A DNA stretch of 64,000 nucleotides from an uncultured Oscillospiraceae bacterium (lineage in GTDB: Bacteria > Bacillota > Clostridia > Oscillospirales > Ruminococcaceae), in contig CABUEI010000002.1 in assembly GCA_902490585.1 (NCBI GenBank), forward strand, positions 62,001 to 126,000, given 5' to 3'. Shown here in pieces: positions 8,647-16,293 of the stretch. The notes beneath the pieces are model-generated. The model had not been told where the DNA came from and searched no databases. It saw only the letters and a program-made list of their open reading frames with translations. The first letter of the stretch is position 1. Each line of letters opens with the position of its first letter. Position numbers and translations under genes: made by a program.

Positions 8647-9669
8647 TTATCTGAACTGTGCGAGGAAACGCTGATCGTTCTCGTACAGCAGACGCATATC
8701 GTCTATGTTGTATCTCATCATAGCGATACGCTCAAGTCCTATACCGAAAGCAAAACCGCTGTATTCTTCGGGATCTATGCCGCAGTTGATAAGTACCTGA
8801 GGATGAACAATACCCGAACCGAGCATCTCGATCCAACCCTCGCCCTTACAAAGCGGACAACCCTTACCGCCGCACTTGAAGCACTGTAAGTCAACCTCGG
8901 CTGACGGCTCGGTGTACGGGAAGTGATGGGGACGGAAACGAAGTTTAACATCATCACCGTAAAGACGCTTTGCAAATGTTTCAAGCGTACCCTTTAAATC
9001 GCCGAATGTGATATTCTTGTCAATTACAAGACCTTCGCACTGGTGGAATATAGGTGAGTGTGTGCCGTCAACAGCGTCGGGACGGTAAACACGTCCGGGG
9101 CTTATGATAGCTATAGGGGGCTTGTTCTTGAGCATCGTTCTTATCTGTACGGAAGAAGTCTGTGTACGCAGAAGGATTTCGTCCGTGATATAGAATGTAT
9201 CCTGTTCATCTCTCGCAGGGTGTCCCTCTTCAGTAAGAAGCATATCGAAAACATACTTTGTTTCCTCAACCTCGGGACCGTCAACAACCGTATAACCCAT
9301 ACCTCTGAATATTTCCTTGAGTTCGTCAAGAACTATGTTAAGAGGGTGACGCACGCCCATAGCCTGCTGTTTGCCGGGCATCGTAACGTCAAGGGTTTCC
9401 TTCTTCAGCTTCTGCTCCATGAGGGCTGCTTTGAGCTGTGACTGCTTTTCGGCAATAAAGCTTTCAAGCGACTGTCTTACATCGTTTGCAAGCTGACCCA
9501 TAACAGGTCTTTCCTCGGCGGACAGCTTACCCATGCTCTTGAGTATAGCCGTAAGTTCGCCCTTCTTACCGAGATACTTTACTCTCAGGTCATCGAGCTG
9601 TTTAACATCAACGCAGTCACCGATAGTCTTCAGTGCCTGCTCTCTTATATTCTGTAACTGTTCTTTCAT
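8647..9669 (-). CDS. pheS: Phenylalanine--tRNA ligase, alpha subunit
   Basis: Catalytic subunit of phenylalanyl-tRNA synthetase, 340 residues. It has the N-terminal coiled-coil arm that contacts tRNA (1-90), then a class II core with motif 2 (the HQCEGLVID stretch and RFRPHHFPYTEPS) and motif 3 (GFAFGIGLERIAMM). A CxxC-x4-CPLC cluster in LQCFKCGGKGCPLCKGEGW is a common variant of the family. ATG with an AAAGGAAAG ribosome-binding site. First gene of the pheST operon, driven by a promoter about 190 bp upstream with a structured leader. Confidence 0.97.
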   Translation of the reverse strand: MKEQLQNIREQALKTIGDCVDVKQLDDLRVKYLGKKGELTAILKSMGKLSAEERPVMGQLANDVRQSLESFIAEKQSQLKAALMEQKLKKETLDVTMPGKQQAMGVRHPLNIVLDELKEIFRGMGYTVVDGPEVEETKYVFDMLLTEEGHPARDEQDTFYITDEILLRTQTSSVQIRTMLKNKPPIAIISPGRVYRPDAVDGTHSPIFHQCEGLVIDKNITFGDLKGTLETFAKRLYGDDVKLRFRPHHFPYTEPSAEVDLQCFKCGGKGCPLCKGEGWIEMLGSGIVHPQVLINCGIDPEEYSGFAFGIGLERIAMMRYNIDDMRLLYENDQRFLAQFR

Positions 9670-9857
9670 ACCTTTGTCTTTCCTTTAGTTTAATTTCCTA
9701 CGATCAAGCATTGCCCTCAGGCAAAGACGATGGAACCGAATAGTTCCACTGATAACACGACCTTTCACGCATTCTCTGCGTCGGTTTATTATAATATGGT
9801 TATATAGCATGGCTTTTTATGGAAATTCAAAACAGAGCCTATACCTACACGATAGAC
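9670..9857 (-). promoter_or_regulatory. Structured leader of pheST
   Basis: The predicted ~180-nt leader contains two adjacent hairpins close to the start codon: TGGAAC...GTTCCA (about 9731-9748) and TTGCC-TGAG-GGCAA (about 9712-9725). Such spacing suggests transcription or translation attenuation of a tRNA synthetase operon. It lacks a recognisable T-box sequence or a Phe-rich leader peptide, so the mechanism is unknown. Confidence 0.35.
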
Positions 9858-9886
9858 ATTATAACAGAAATCCGATACTTTTGCAA
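9858..9886 (-). promoter_or_regulatory. Sigma-A promoter of pheST
   Basis: Minus-strand TTGCAA (9886-9881), 17-bp spacer, TATAAT (9863-9858). Start of transcription near 9851. Confidence 0.8.
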
Positions 9887-9965
9887 GTGTAATAAAGCAG
9901 TTTTCGGTAAATTTCCACATTTACCTGCGTCACACCATTTTATTGCTTATTGATCACACATTGTA

Positions 9966-9999
9966 TAAAACACAAAAACACCCACCGGAAAGGTGGGTG
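9966..9999 (-). terminator. Rho-independent terminator of the prepilin-like gene
   Basis: Minus-strand stem CACCCACC/GGTGGGTG with a 5-nt loop (9999-9979) followed by TTTTTGTGTTTT. It lies 27 bp after the stop codon of the prepilin-like gene. Confidence 0.92.
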
Positions 10000-10025
10000 C
10001 AAAAGCTCATATTGTTATTGTAAAA

Positions 10026-10778
10026 TCACGGACCTGCCGGAGCCGGTGTAGCCGGAGCGGTAGTTGTTGTTGCATCGGCAGGAATATCAACCTCGTCGAA
10101 CATTGTATAACCCAGCATCGAGTATCTTTCCGGGTATGCACCGATGAGATATCCGTCTACATAGTAGTTGTCCGTAGGCTGAATGGTGGTCTTTGTATAA
10201 GCGGCAGAAGTATCTGTCGATTTGCTTATGTCGTCAATCTCGGTTTCGCACCAGTACGTCATTACAACACGGCACTGATCGTCAACCAGAGCGAAATAAT
10301 ATCCGTCGTCATCATCCGTTGAGAATGTATTGAACGAATCAAGAAGCTTATGGTCGGTTGAAGACTCGTCCATAAGTGCGTAAGTCTGCATTACTACATA
10401 GCCCTGAGCAGTATTTGCCGCACTGCTGTCAGACGGTGCATCAAGCTTAGCAAGTCTGAGTTCGGTAAAGCCTTTGTTCTTTTCGGCTTTGGCGCACATA
10501 TAAAGATAATCGCCTGTGCCGATAGTATAAATCATTCCGCCCTTTTCATAAGACAGATAGCCGGTTTCCTTTTCGGGTGCGTCCGCTCTGTACTGTATCA
10601 GTATTCTCTGCGAGCCGAAATAGAAGCTCTTTGCTTTGGAAACAGCCGCCTGCGGCTTTCCTGCATTGAGCGACATCGGTAATATAATAGCCGTAAGAAC
10701 ACCTATCATTGCAAGCACAACAATAAGTTCCACCAGCGTAAAGCCTTTTTTATCACGAAGTTGCATCAATCTGCGCAT
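10026..10778 (-). CDS. Type IV prepilin-like protein
   Basis: The N-terminus carries a class III (prepilin) signal: a short basic leader with KKG cleaved before FTLVELIVVLAMIG, where Glu at +5 and the hydrophobic helix match pseudopilins/type IV pilins. After cleavage by a PilD-like peptidase it would be inserted in the membrane and assembled. The 250-residue protein has a globular C-terminal part without recognised domain and ends in an Ala/Thr/Pro-rich tail. It has its own promoter and terminator and no secretion or pilus ATPase, platform or peptidase gene nearby, so it is an orphan in this window. Confidence 0.8.
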   Translation of the reverse strand: MRRLMQLRDKKGFTLVELIVVLAMIGVLTAIILPMSLNAGKPQAAVSKAKSFYFGSQRILIQYRADAPEKETGYLSYEKGGMIYTIGTGDYLYMCAKAEKNKGFTELRLAKLDAPSDSSAANTAQGYVVMQTYALMDESSTDHKLLDSFNTFSTDDDDGYYFALVDDQCRVVMTYWCETEIDDISKSTDTSAAYTKTTIQPTDNYYVDGYLIGAYPERYSMLGYTMFDEVDIPADATTTTAPATPAPAGP

Positions 10779-10820
10779 CAGTCTGACCTCCCCATAATGT
10801 GTAGACTATATTTCATGTTA

Positions 10821-10849
10821 ATTTTACCATATTTTTTATGCAATGTCAA
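10821..10849 (-). promoter_or_regulatory. Sigma-A promoter of the prepilin-like gene
   Basis: Minus-strand TTGACA (10849-10844), 17-bp spacer, TAAAAT (10826-10821), about 45 bp upstream of the start codon. Confidence 0.8.
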
Positions 10850-10930
10850 CTGAAACTTTGCTGTTTTCCACCGAATATTATGCTTTTTGTCGCAACAAAA
10901 ACGGGTGCCACTGTCACCGGCAAAAATAAT

Positions 10931-10967
10931 ATTTCCAAAGTCGGAATTTGAAGCGGTTCACAGCCGC
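10931..10967 (+). repeat. Short dispersed repeat with hairpin, copy 1
   Basis: ATTTC-n-AAAG-TCGGAATTTGAAGCGG ending in a GCGG...CCGC hairpin. A closely similar stretch is at 21153-21190. Both lie upstream of plus-strand genes. Confidence 0.45.
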
Positions 10968-10973
10968 ATACTC

Positions 10974-11002
10974 TTGACAACTTCCGCCGATAATTCTATA
11001 AT
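10974..11002 (+). promoter_or_regulatory. Sigma-A promoter of the AI-2E family transporter gene
   Basis: TTGACA (10974-10979), 17-bp spacer, TATAAT (10997-11002): a perfect consensus promoter 40 bp before the ATG, divergent from the prepilin promoter. Confidence 0.88.
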
Positions 11003-11042
11003 AAAAGCAGTAACTTCCATATTAATATAAAGGTGTGATGTA

Positions 11043-12449
11043 ATGAACTTCAAATGGGATAAGAAATATCTCTACTGGGGAGTGACCGCATTCCTCGTTA
11101 TCGCCGCCGCTATCGTCTTTTTCCTCGGTCTGTCACAGATTAAGGAAATCCTCGATAACATATTCTCGTTCCTTGCTATCCTGACGCCCGTAATTTACGG
11201 TTTCGTCATAGCTTATATTCTCTGCCCTATTGCGACTTTTATCGAAAAGCCGTGCCTGCGCAGACTGTTCTACACAATCCAGGATAAAAAACGTGAAAAG
11301 TTCGAGCGTGAACATCCGGGTGAAGAACCGCCGCCCAAAACATTCCCCGTCCGCAAAGTCGCAAGGGTCATGAGCGTTGCTATCACCATGATTCTCGCCC
11401 TGCTTGTCGTTACCGGCATAATCTGGGTGCTTCTCCCCCAGCTTATCGACACGATCACAATGCTCGTCAACAATATGCCGACCTACGTCACACAGGTCAG
11501 TGACTGGGTTTCCCAGACTCTTAAAAACTATCCCGAGGTCGAAGCTTACGTTCTCCAGTTTACAGGCGGCATCTCCGATATGCTCAACAGCTGGCTGTCA
11601 ACCGAACTTCTCCCTCAGATGAACAATATATGGAACCTCATCTCGTCCAACGTCATGAATATAATCAGCGTGTTCATGAATCTCCTGCTCGGCTTTGTCA
11701 TCGCTATCTACTTCCTTAACAGCAAGGAACTTTTCGCCGCTCAGTTCAAAAAAGTTCTCTACTGCCTGTTCAAGCCGAAAGTCGCCACAAAGATCATCAA
11801 CAGCACCCGTGAGGTCAACAAGTCTTTCGGTCAGTTCATAACCGGTAAGATTCTTGACAGCTTCATCATCGGCATGGTATACGTCCTGCTCATGAGCATA
11901 TTCAATATGCCTTATGCCGTGCTCTGCGGCGTTATCATGGGCATCACCTGTATAATTCCCTACTTCGGACCTTTCATAGGATATATCCCGTGTATGCTCC
12001 TGCTCGTTCTCGTTGACCCCATACAGTGCATCTACTTCACAATCATGGTTGTAATCATTCAGAACGTTGACGGCAACGTCCTCGCCCCCAAGATCATCGG
12101 CGACTCGACAGGTCTTTCAAGCTTCTGGGTTATCTTCGGTATGCTTGTAGGTCAGGGATTGTTCGGCTTTGTCGGACTTATCATCGGTATCCCCCTGTTC
12201 GCCGTTGTTTACAGCTTTGCAAAGAACAGAGTGAAGAACCGTCTTGAAAAGAAGGAACTTCCCTCCGACTCAAACGAATACCGTGACATTCACCACATTG
12301 ACGCCGAAACAAACGAGCCCGTATATTTCCCCCACCCCCCTTACATGAAAAAGCAAAAGGAAAAACACGAGCTTAAAAAAGATATAAAGAAAATTTTTGT
12401 CAAGGATAAGAAATCCGAAGATGAAAAGGAAGATAACAATAAAAAGTAA
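11043..12449 (+). CDS. AI-2E family transporter (UPF0118/PerM-like membrane protein)
   Basis: Integral membrane protein of the AI-2E/PerM family, whose members are exporters of autoinducer-2 or Na+/H+ antiporters; the substrate here is unknown. Residues 10-30 and 35-60 form the first helices, a basic cytoplasmic loop (~65-110) follows, and the conserved C-terminal half holds GKILDSFIIGMVYVLL and the family signature ending GLIIGIPLFAVV. The last ~70 residues are a very charged Lys/Glu/Asp tail (KKQKEKHELKKDIKK onward). ATG preceded by AAGGTG. It has its own promoter and is followed 83 bp later by the NAD(P)HX repair gene. Confidence 0.88.
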   Translation: MNFKWDKKYLYWGVTAFLVIAAAIVFFLGLSQIKEILDNIFSFLAILTPVIYGFVIAYILCPIATFIEKPCLRRLFYTIQDKKREKFEREHPGEEPPPKTFPVRKVARVMSVAITMILALLVVTGIIWVLLPQLIDTITMLVNNMPTYVTQVSDWVSQTLKNYPEVEAYVLQFTGGISDMLNSWLSTELLPQMNNIWNLISSNVMNIISVFMNLLLGFVIAIYFLNSKELFAAQFKKVLYCLFKPKVATKIINSTREVNKSFGQFITGKILDSFIIGMVYVLLMSIFNMPYAVLCGVIMGITCIIPYFGPFIGYIPCMLLLVLVDPIQCIYFTIMVVIIQNVDGNVLAPKIIGDSTGLSSFWVIFGMLVGQGLFGFVGLIIGIPLFAVVYSFAKNRVKNRLEKKELPSDSNEYRDIHHIDAETNEPVYFPHPPYMKKQKEKHELKKDIKKIFVKDKKSEDEKEDNNKK

Positions 12450-12532
12450 ATTCGTTACCGACAACAGTCGGTATAAAGCTGATGGCAGGGAGAAAAAAAC
12501 GCTCACCTGCCATTTTCTGAAAGGAAACCTGT

Positions 12533-14059
12533 ATGTCAAAGCAATTTGTTGTAACCCCTGCCCAGATGAAAAAAGCCGAAGCTATGTGCGAGCAGAAAGG
12601 TACATCTTGTGCCGTTCTCATGCGGAATGTCGGCTCTGCGATCGCTCTTCACATCTCCCGTATAGTAAAGCCCTGCCGTGCCGCAGTCCTGGTCGGTAGC
12701 GGAAACAACGGCGGCGACGGCTTTGCTCTCGCCCACAACCTGCGTAAACGTGGCTTTTCACCGATTATAATTATGACAGGCTCGGCTCCCAAAACCGACC
12801 TTGCCATAGACTGTTATAACGAGTATAGATCCGATTACAAAGCCGTTCTGAGCTACACGGACGAACCCGAAAAGGTTATGTCAGAGATAGCCTCCTGCGG
12901 TATTATCGCTGACTGTGTATACGGCACGGGATTTCACGGTGAACTTCACTCCGATATAAGACGACTGTTCTCATATTGCAACGAAAGCGCCGCTCTGCGT
13001 TTTTCCGCCGATATCGCATCGGGCTGTAACGCAACTGACGGCAGTGCCGATGAATACTCATTCCGTGCGGATATGACCTTTGCACTCGGAGCTGTAAAGA
13101 CAGGTCAGCTCTATGTTCCGTGCAGTGAATTTTCGGGCGATATCGTCCTGCTTGATATAGGCATTTCCGAGGACTGTTACAATGAATATGACGCAGAGCT
13201 GAACGGCGATTCGTTGGCATCACATTTTGTCAACCGCAGTCGAATTACCCATAAGGGAACATTCGGCAGACTGCTGAACGTTTCGGGTAGCGAAAATTGT
13301 ATCGGTGCGGCATGGATGTCCACCAACGCCGCTCTGCGAACGGGTTCGGGACTTGTCACACTTGCTTCCGTGAGCGAAGTTACGGCAAGCGTCGCAACCT
13401 CGTTACATGAGTGTATCTACCTGCCCCTCGGCAGTAAAGCCCTTACCTCAGACTGTGCCGATAAGCTGTGCAAGAACGCTCAGACCGCTTCGGCAATACT
13501 GTTCGGTTGCGGTGTGGGCAACAGTGATGAAACCTATCGCTTGCTTTCAGCTCTGATTGACAGCACGACCTGCCCTATTGTAATAGACGCCGATGGCATA
13601 AATTCTCTCGCTCCGCATATAAATGAGCTGAAGGACAACACAGGCAGGCTTATACTGACCCCTCATATCAAGGAATTCAGCAGGCTCAGCGGACTTGATA
13701 CAGACTATATTCTCCGCAACAAGCTGAGCGTGGCAAGAGATTTCGCCATGAAGTACGGTGTTCACGTTCTGCTCAAGGACGCCTATTCCGTATACTCCGT
13801 CCCCGACGGCACAACAGCTGTCAACATGAGCGGTAATGCGGCTTTGGCAAAGGGCGGAAGCGGCGATACGCTTGCAGGAACCATAGGCGGACTGCTCGCT
13901 CAGGGCATTGAGATAAGCAATGCCGTAAGGCTCGGAGCATATCTTTTTGGCTTATCCGCACAGTATGCGGCAAGGGAGCGTAGCATGAGCGGTATTCTGC
14001 CGTCGGAGCTACCACAGCTTTACCCATATATTCTGCGTGAATTCTACGGAATAGCTTAA
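12533..14059 (+). CDS. nnr: Bifunctional NAD(P)H-hydrate epimerase / ADP-dependent NAD(P)H-hydrate dehydratase
   Basis: Repairs hydrated NADH/NADPH (NAD(P)HX). The N-terminal YjeF_N domain (1-~215) epimerises the S and R forms and shows the GSGNNGGDGFALA nucleotide-binding loop. The C-terminal ribokinase-like domain (~225-508) dehydrates S-NAD(P)HX using ADP and shows ILTPHIKEFSRL and GNAALAKGGSGDTLAG, the NxGSGD motif with the catalytic Asp. The 508-residue fused form is standard in bacteria. ATG with AAAGGAAAC upstream. Confidence 0.95.
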   Translation: MSKQFVVTPAQMKKAEAMCEQKGTSCAVLMRNVGSAIALHISRIVKPCRAAVLVGSGNNGGDGFALAHNLRKRGFSPIIIMTGSAPKTDLAIDCYNEYRSDYKAVLSYTDEPEKVMSEIASCGIIADCVYGTGFHGELHSDIRRLFSYCNESAALRFSADIASGCNATDGSADEYSFRADMTFALGAVKTGQLYVPCSEFSGDIVLLDIGISEDCYNEYDAELNGDSLASHFVNRSRITHKGTFGRLLNVSGSENCIGAAWMSTNAALRTGSGLVTLASVSEVTASVATSLHECIYLPLGSKALTSDCADKLCKNAQTASAILFGCGVGNSDETYRLLSALIDSTTCPIVIDADGINSLAPHINELKDNTGRLILTPHIKEFSRLSGLDTDYILRNKLSVARDFAMKYGVHVLLKDAYSVYSVPDGTTAVNMSGNAALAKGGSGDTLAGTIGGLLAQGIEISNAVRLGAYLFGLSAQYAARERSMSGILPSELPQLYPYILREFYGIA

Positions 14060-14102
14060 ATCCTCACGTTGTCCTATATCACATTACAAAGGACGACGTA
14101 TT

Positions 14103-14648
14103 ATGAAAGAAAGAATAATTATCCCTATAGCTCTTGCCTCATGTCTTATATGTGCATCATGCAAGACTGTTGACAAGGCGGAAATTCCCGATTTAAAGGG
14201 AGATATGAGTATCAGCGGCAGGCTCAGTTGCGAAGATGTCACGGCTGAAGTCGAGCTTACTCGCAGTGCGGACGTATGGACAGTGAGTTTCACCTCTCCC
14301 GACAGCGTAAAAGGGCTTACCGTAACCGACGACGGCAACACCATAAAATACAGCCTTGACGGGATAGAGTACGAGTACAGCAGTTCATCGCCGCAGTTTG
14401 CCACAGCCGCAGAACTGCTCACAGGCTGTATCGACAATGCAGGTACAGCCGAAAACATCACCGCTCGGCAGAGTGACGACAAACTGACATTAAGCGGTAC
14501 AGCGGATAAAAACAGCTATACTCTGACGCTTGACAATGATGGCAAAATAATCGGTGTTTCAGTCGGCGGCTATACACTTGACTGCTCGGAAAATCCCGCA
14601 CCCGAAACTACCGCACCGACTGTCGATGTCGGAAAATACTTAAAGTAA
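14103..14648 (+). CDS. Predicted lipoprotein of unknown function
   Basis: The first 20 residues are a lipoprotein signal ending in the lipobox ICASC (Cys20). The rest (181 residues total) alternates short polar and hydrophobic stretches typical of an all-beta protein, with a Pro/Thr-rich segment near the end (PAPETTAPT). No family was recognised; a LolA/LppX-like beta-fold would fit but is not shown. It follows nnr by 43 bp and may be co-transcribed. Confidence 0.75.
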   Translation: MKERIIIPIALASCLICASCKTVDKAEIPDLKGDMSISGRLSCEDVTAEVELTRSADVWTVSFTSPDSVKGLTVTDDGNTIKYSLDGIEYEYSSSSPQFATAAELLTGCIDNAGTAENITARQSDDKLTLSGTADKNSYTLTLDNDGKIIGVSVGGYTLDCSENPAPETTAPTVDVGKYLK

Positions 14649-14662
14649 ACCATAAATAAATG

Positions 14663-14700
14663 CGATGCCCCCGTTACCTGTAAAGGCAACGGGGGCATCG
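14663..14700. terminator. Strong hairpin after the lipoprotein gene
   Basis: A 13-bp perfect stem CGATGCCCCCGTT/AACGGGGGCATCG with a 12-nt loop, 15 bp after the stop codon. No clear U-tract follows on the plus strand; it may act as a terminator or 3'-end stabiliser. Confidence 0.6.
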
Positions 14701-14840
14701 AAAACTTGTCAAGAATTTCGGACAGATAAAAGAGTGAAAAATTGATTCGAATTCATCAGTCAATCCGCCCTGATTATGAATTATGAAATTTGTAAACTTC
14801 ACCCTTGCCAAAGCACCACTATCCCTCGCTTTGCACTGAT
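14701..14840. other. Intergenic spacer, nothing recognised
   Basis: AT-rich stretch between two convergent gene ends. No ORF with ribosome-binding site, promoter or structure was recognised apart from the repeat that follows. Confidence 0.4.
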
Positions 14841-14902
14841 CTTTTAAAATCTGCGCCATAGGCGCACCACAATTATTCATTATTCATCATTCATTATTCA
14901 TT
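14841..14902 (+). repeat. Dispersed hairpin repeat, copy A
   Basis: TTTTAAAAT, then hairpin TGCGCC-ATA-GGCGCA, then CCACAATTATTCATTATTCAT and further ATTCATT units. A second copy in opposite orientation is at 23939-23990, with compensating base changes in the hairpin stem. Confidence 0.7.
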
Positions 14903-14913
14903 AAATAACAAAA

Positions 14914-14939
14914 ATCCCCCACGGAAACCCGTGGGGGAT
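14914..14939 (-). terminator. Rho-independent terminator of the surface protein gene
   Basis: An 11-bp stem ATCCCCCACGG/CCGTGGGGGAT with a 4-nt loop, followed on the minus strand by TTTTTGTTATTT. It lies 37 bp past the stop codon of the gene at 14976-15902. Confidence 0.92.
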
Positions 14940-14975
14940 AAATTGCTTATTTACGCTTATTGCTTAAAGCCGAAA

Positions 14976-15902
14976 TTACTTTCTCTTCTTAGCAACGATA
15001 ACAGCGCCTGTAGCGATTACTGCGATACCTGCTACTAAAGCAACACTCTCAACACCTGTGTTTGTGTTGTCCTTAGAAGAATCACCTGTTGTAGGCTTTG
15101 TTGTATCAGCGGGAGCTTCTGTATCAGCAGGAGCTTCTGTGTCAGCAGGAGTTTCGCCGCCACCGATTGCGCCCCATGTATCAATGTTCTTAGCTACTTC
15201 TGTGTACTTGTCGATTGTAGCCTGGTCGCCTTCAATCTGGAGATCTGTGAATTCGATGTTGTATGTGATGTCATCAACGCTATCTTTGTTACCAATTGTG
15301 ATACCCATCTTCAGAACGCCGCAAGTAGGATCTGTCTTACCGCAAGCTTCGATAGCAGCCTTGGGGCTGAACTCAACTGTAGCCTCTTCGCCGAGGATTA
15401 CATTGCCCGATTCATCTGTTCCGCCTGTGATCTTGCAGAGGTCAGGAGTGTTACCTGAGTCGTTCCACTGCCAGCCTGAAGCGTTACCGAGCTGAAGGAA
15501 TGCCATTGTGAAATAGCCTGAAGCGTCTTTTTCCCCGTTCTCAACAGCCTTAGCATCTTCTTCAGAACGTGTCAGCTTGAACTTAACTGTTACCTTGTCG
15601 ATCTTTGACCAGAGGTCATAGTTCTGCTCGAGAACAGCCTGGCAAGCAGCTGCATCATCAATTTTATCCTCTTCGGGTCCGCCACCGGGGATGTCCATTA
15701 CATAATAGTAATCAGCCTTTCCTTCATCACCTGCGAGCATAGCATCTTTACCATCCTCGATTGTGAATGTTGCGTTTGTTACTGCAAAGATACCCTTTTC
15801 GATTGTGTAAGTGTTGCTACCTGCAGCACTTGTTGCTACTGCGAGTGAGCTTACTGCGAGAGCAGAAGCTGCAACGCCAGCCATGATTTTTCTTAACTTC
15901 AT
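14976..15902 (-). CDS. Secreted surface protein with C-terminal sorting-signal-like anchor
   Basis: 308 residues: signal peptide (1-27, basic start, Ala-rich core, ATSAAG end); a central mostly beta domain (~28-235) rich in Gly/Asp/Trp, possibly carbohydrate-binding but not assigned; a repeated Pro/Ala/Asp/Thr/Glu linker (PADTEAPADTEAPADTT, ~245-265); and a C-terminus of NTNTG (279-283), an 18-residue hydrophobic helix and the tail KKRK. This layout is that of a sortase signal, with NTNTG in place of LPXTG. ATG preceded by TAGGAGGA. Own promoter with TTGACT/TAAAAT and own terminator. No sortase gene is in the window. Function unknown. Confidence 0.8.
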   Translation of the reverse strand: MKLRKIMAGVAASALAVSSLAVATSAAGSNTYTIEKGIFAVTNATFTIEDGKDAMLAGDEGKADYYYVMDIPGGGPEEDKIDDAAACQAVLEQNYDLWSKIDKVTVKFKLTRSEEDAKAVENGEKDASGYFTMAFLQLGNASGWQWNDSGNTPDLCKITGGTDESGNVILGEEATVEFSPKAAIEACGKTDPTCGVLKMGITIGNKDSVDDITYNIEFTDLQIEGDQATIDKYTEVAKNIDTWGAIGGGETPADTEAPADTEAPADTTKPTTGDSSKDNTNTGVESVALVAGIAVIATGAVIVAKKRK

Positions 15903-15938
15903 TGGAAAAATCCTCCTATAAAACTTATTTTTCGTTTT

Positions 15939-15956
15939 GTTACATTACTATGTAAC
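15939..15956 (-). promoter_or_regulatory. Palindrome in the 5' leader of the surface protein gene
   Basis: GTTACAT-TACT-ATGTAAC, a perfect 7-bp inverted repeat between promoter and start codon. It could be an operator or an mRNA hairpin. Confidence 0.4.
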
Positions 15957-15967
15957 TTTACACACTT

Positions 15968-15996
15968 ATTTTAACATTTCGCTTTTTTAAAGTCAA
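15968..15996 (-). promoter_or_regulatory. Sigma-A promoter of the surface protein gene
   Basis: Minus-strand TTGACT (15996-15991), 17-bp spacer, TAAAAT (15973-15968). Confidence 0.75.
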
Positions 15997-16068
15997 TGTG
16001 CATTATGCCTAAAATCTGTGTGAAATTTTATTGAAACTCACGGCATTACACGGCATAACGGACTTAAA

Positions 16069-16080
16069 TTAAGTAAATTT
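16069..16080 (+). promoter_or_regulatory. Candidate operator 12-mer upstream of the GH36 gene
   Basis: TTAAGTAAATTT occurs here, in inverted orientation at 16195-16206 (6 bp before the GH36 -35 box), and again at 49164-49175 (11 bp before the GH5 -35 box). Position and exact match suggest a shared regulator site; regulator unknown. Confidence 0.35.
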
Positions 16081-16211
16081 GAAGTTAACAGTGAATTGTA
16101 TTGTGTTTTTACGCCAAAATCAACTGTTGAAACACAGTGATTATACAGCAGATGTACAACCGCATTACAGAAAGAAAAAATGAAAAGCAATTAAAAATTT
16201 ACTTAAAAGGA

Positions 16212-16240
16212 TTGAGAAAACCGTGGAAATATGTTATATT
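16212..16240 (+). promoter_or_regulatory. Promoter of the GH36 alpha-galactosidase gene
   Basis: TTGAGA (16212-16217), 17-bp spacer, TATATT (16235-16240), 54 bp before the ATG. Confidence 0.65.
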
Positions 16241-16293
16241 AATTGTATATGGGAACTTGTCGTATCCCGAAAAATTAAAAGGACGGAAAAATT

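Noticed and set aside
9700..9850. T-box riboswitch or Phe leader peptide for pheST
   Set aside because: The T-box consensus is missing and the bulge would read UGGA rather than the UGGU needed for tRNA-Phe. A 41-codon ORF in the leader has only one Phe codon and no ribosome-binding site.
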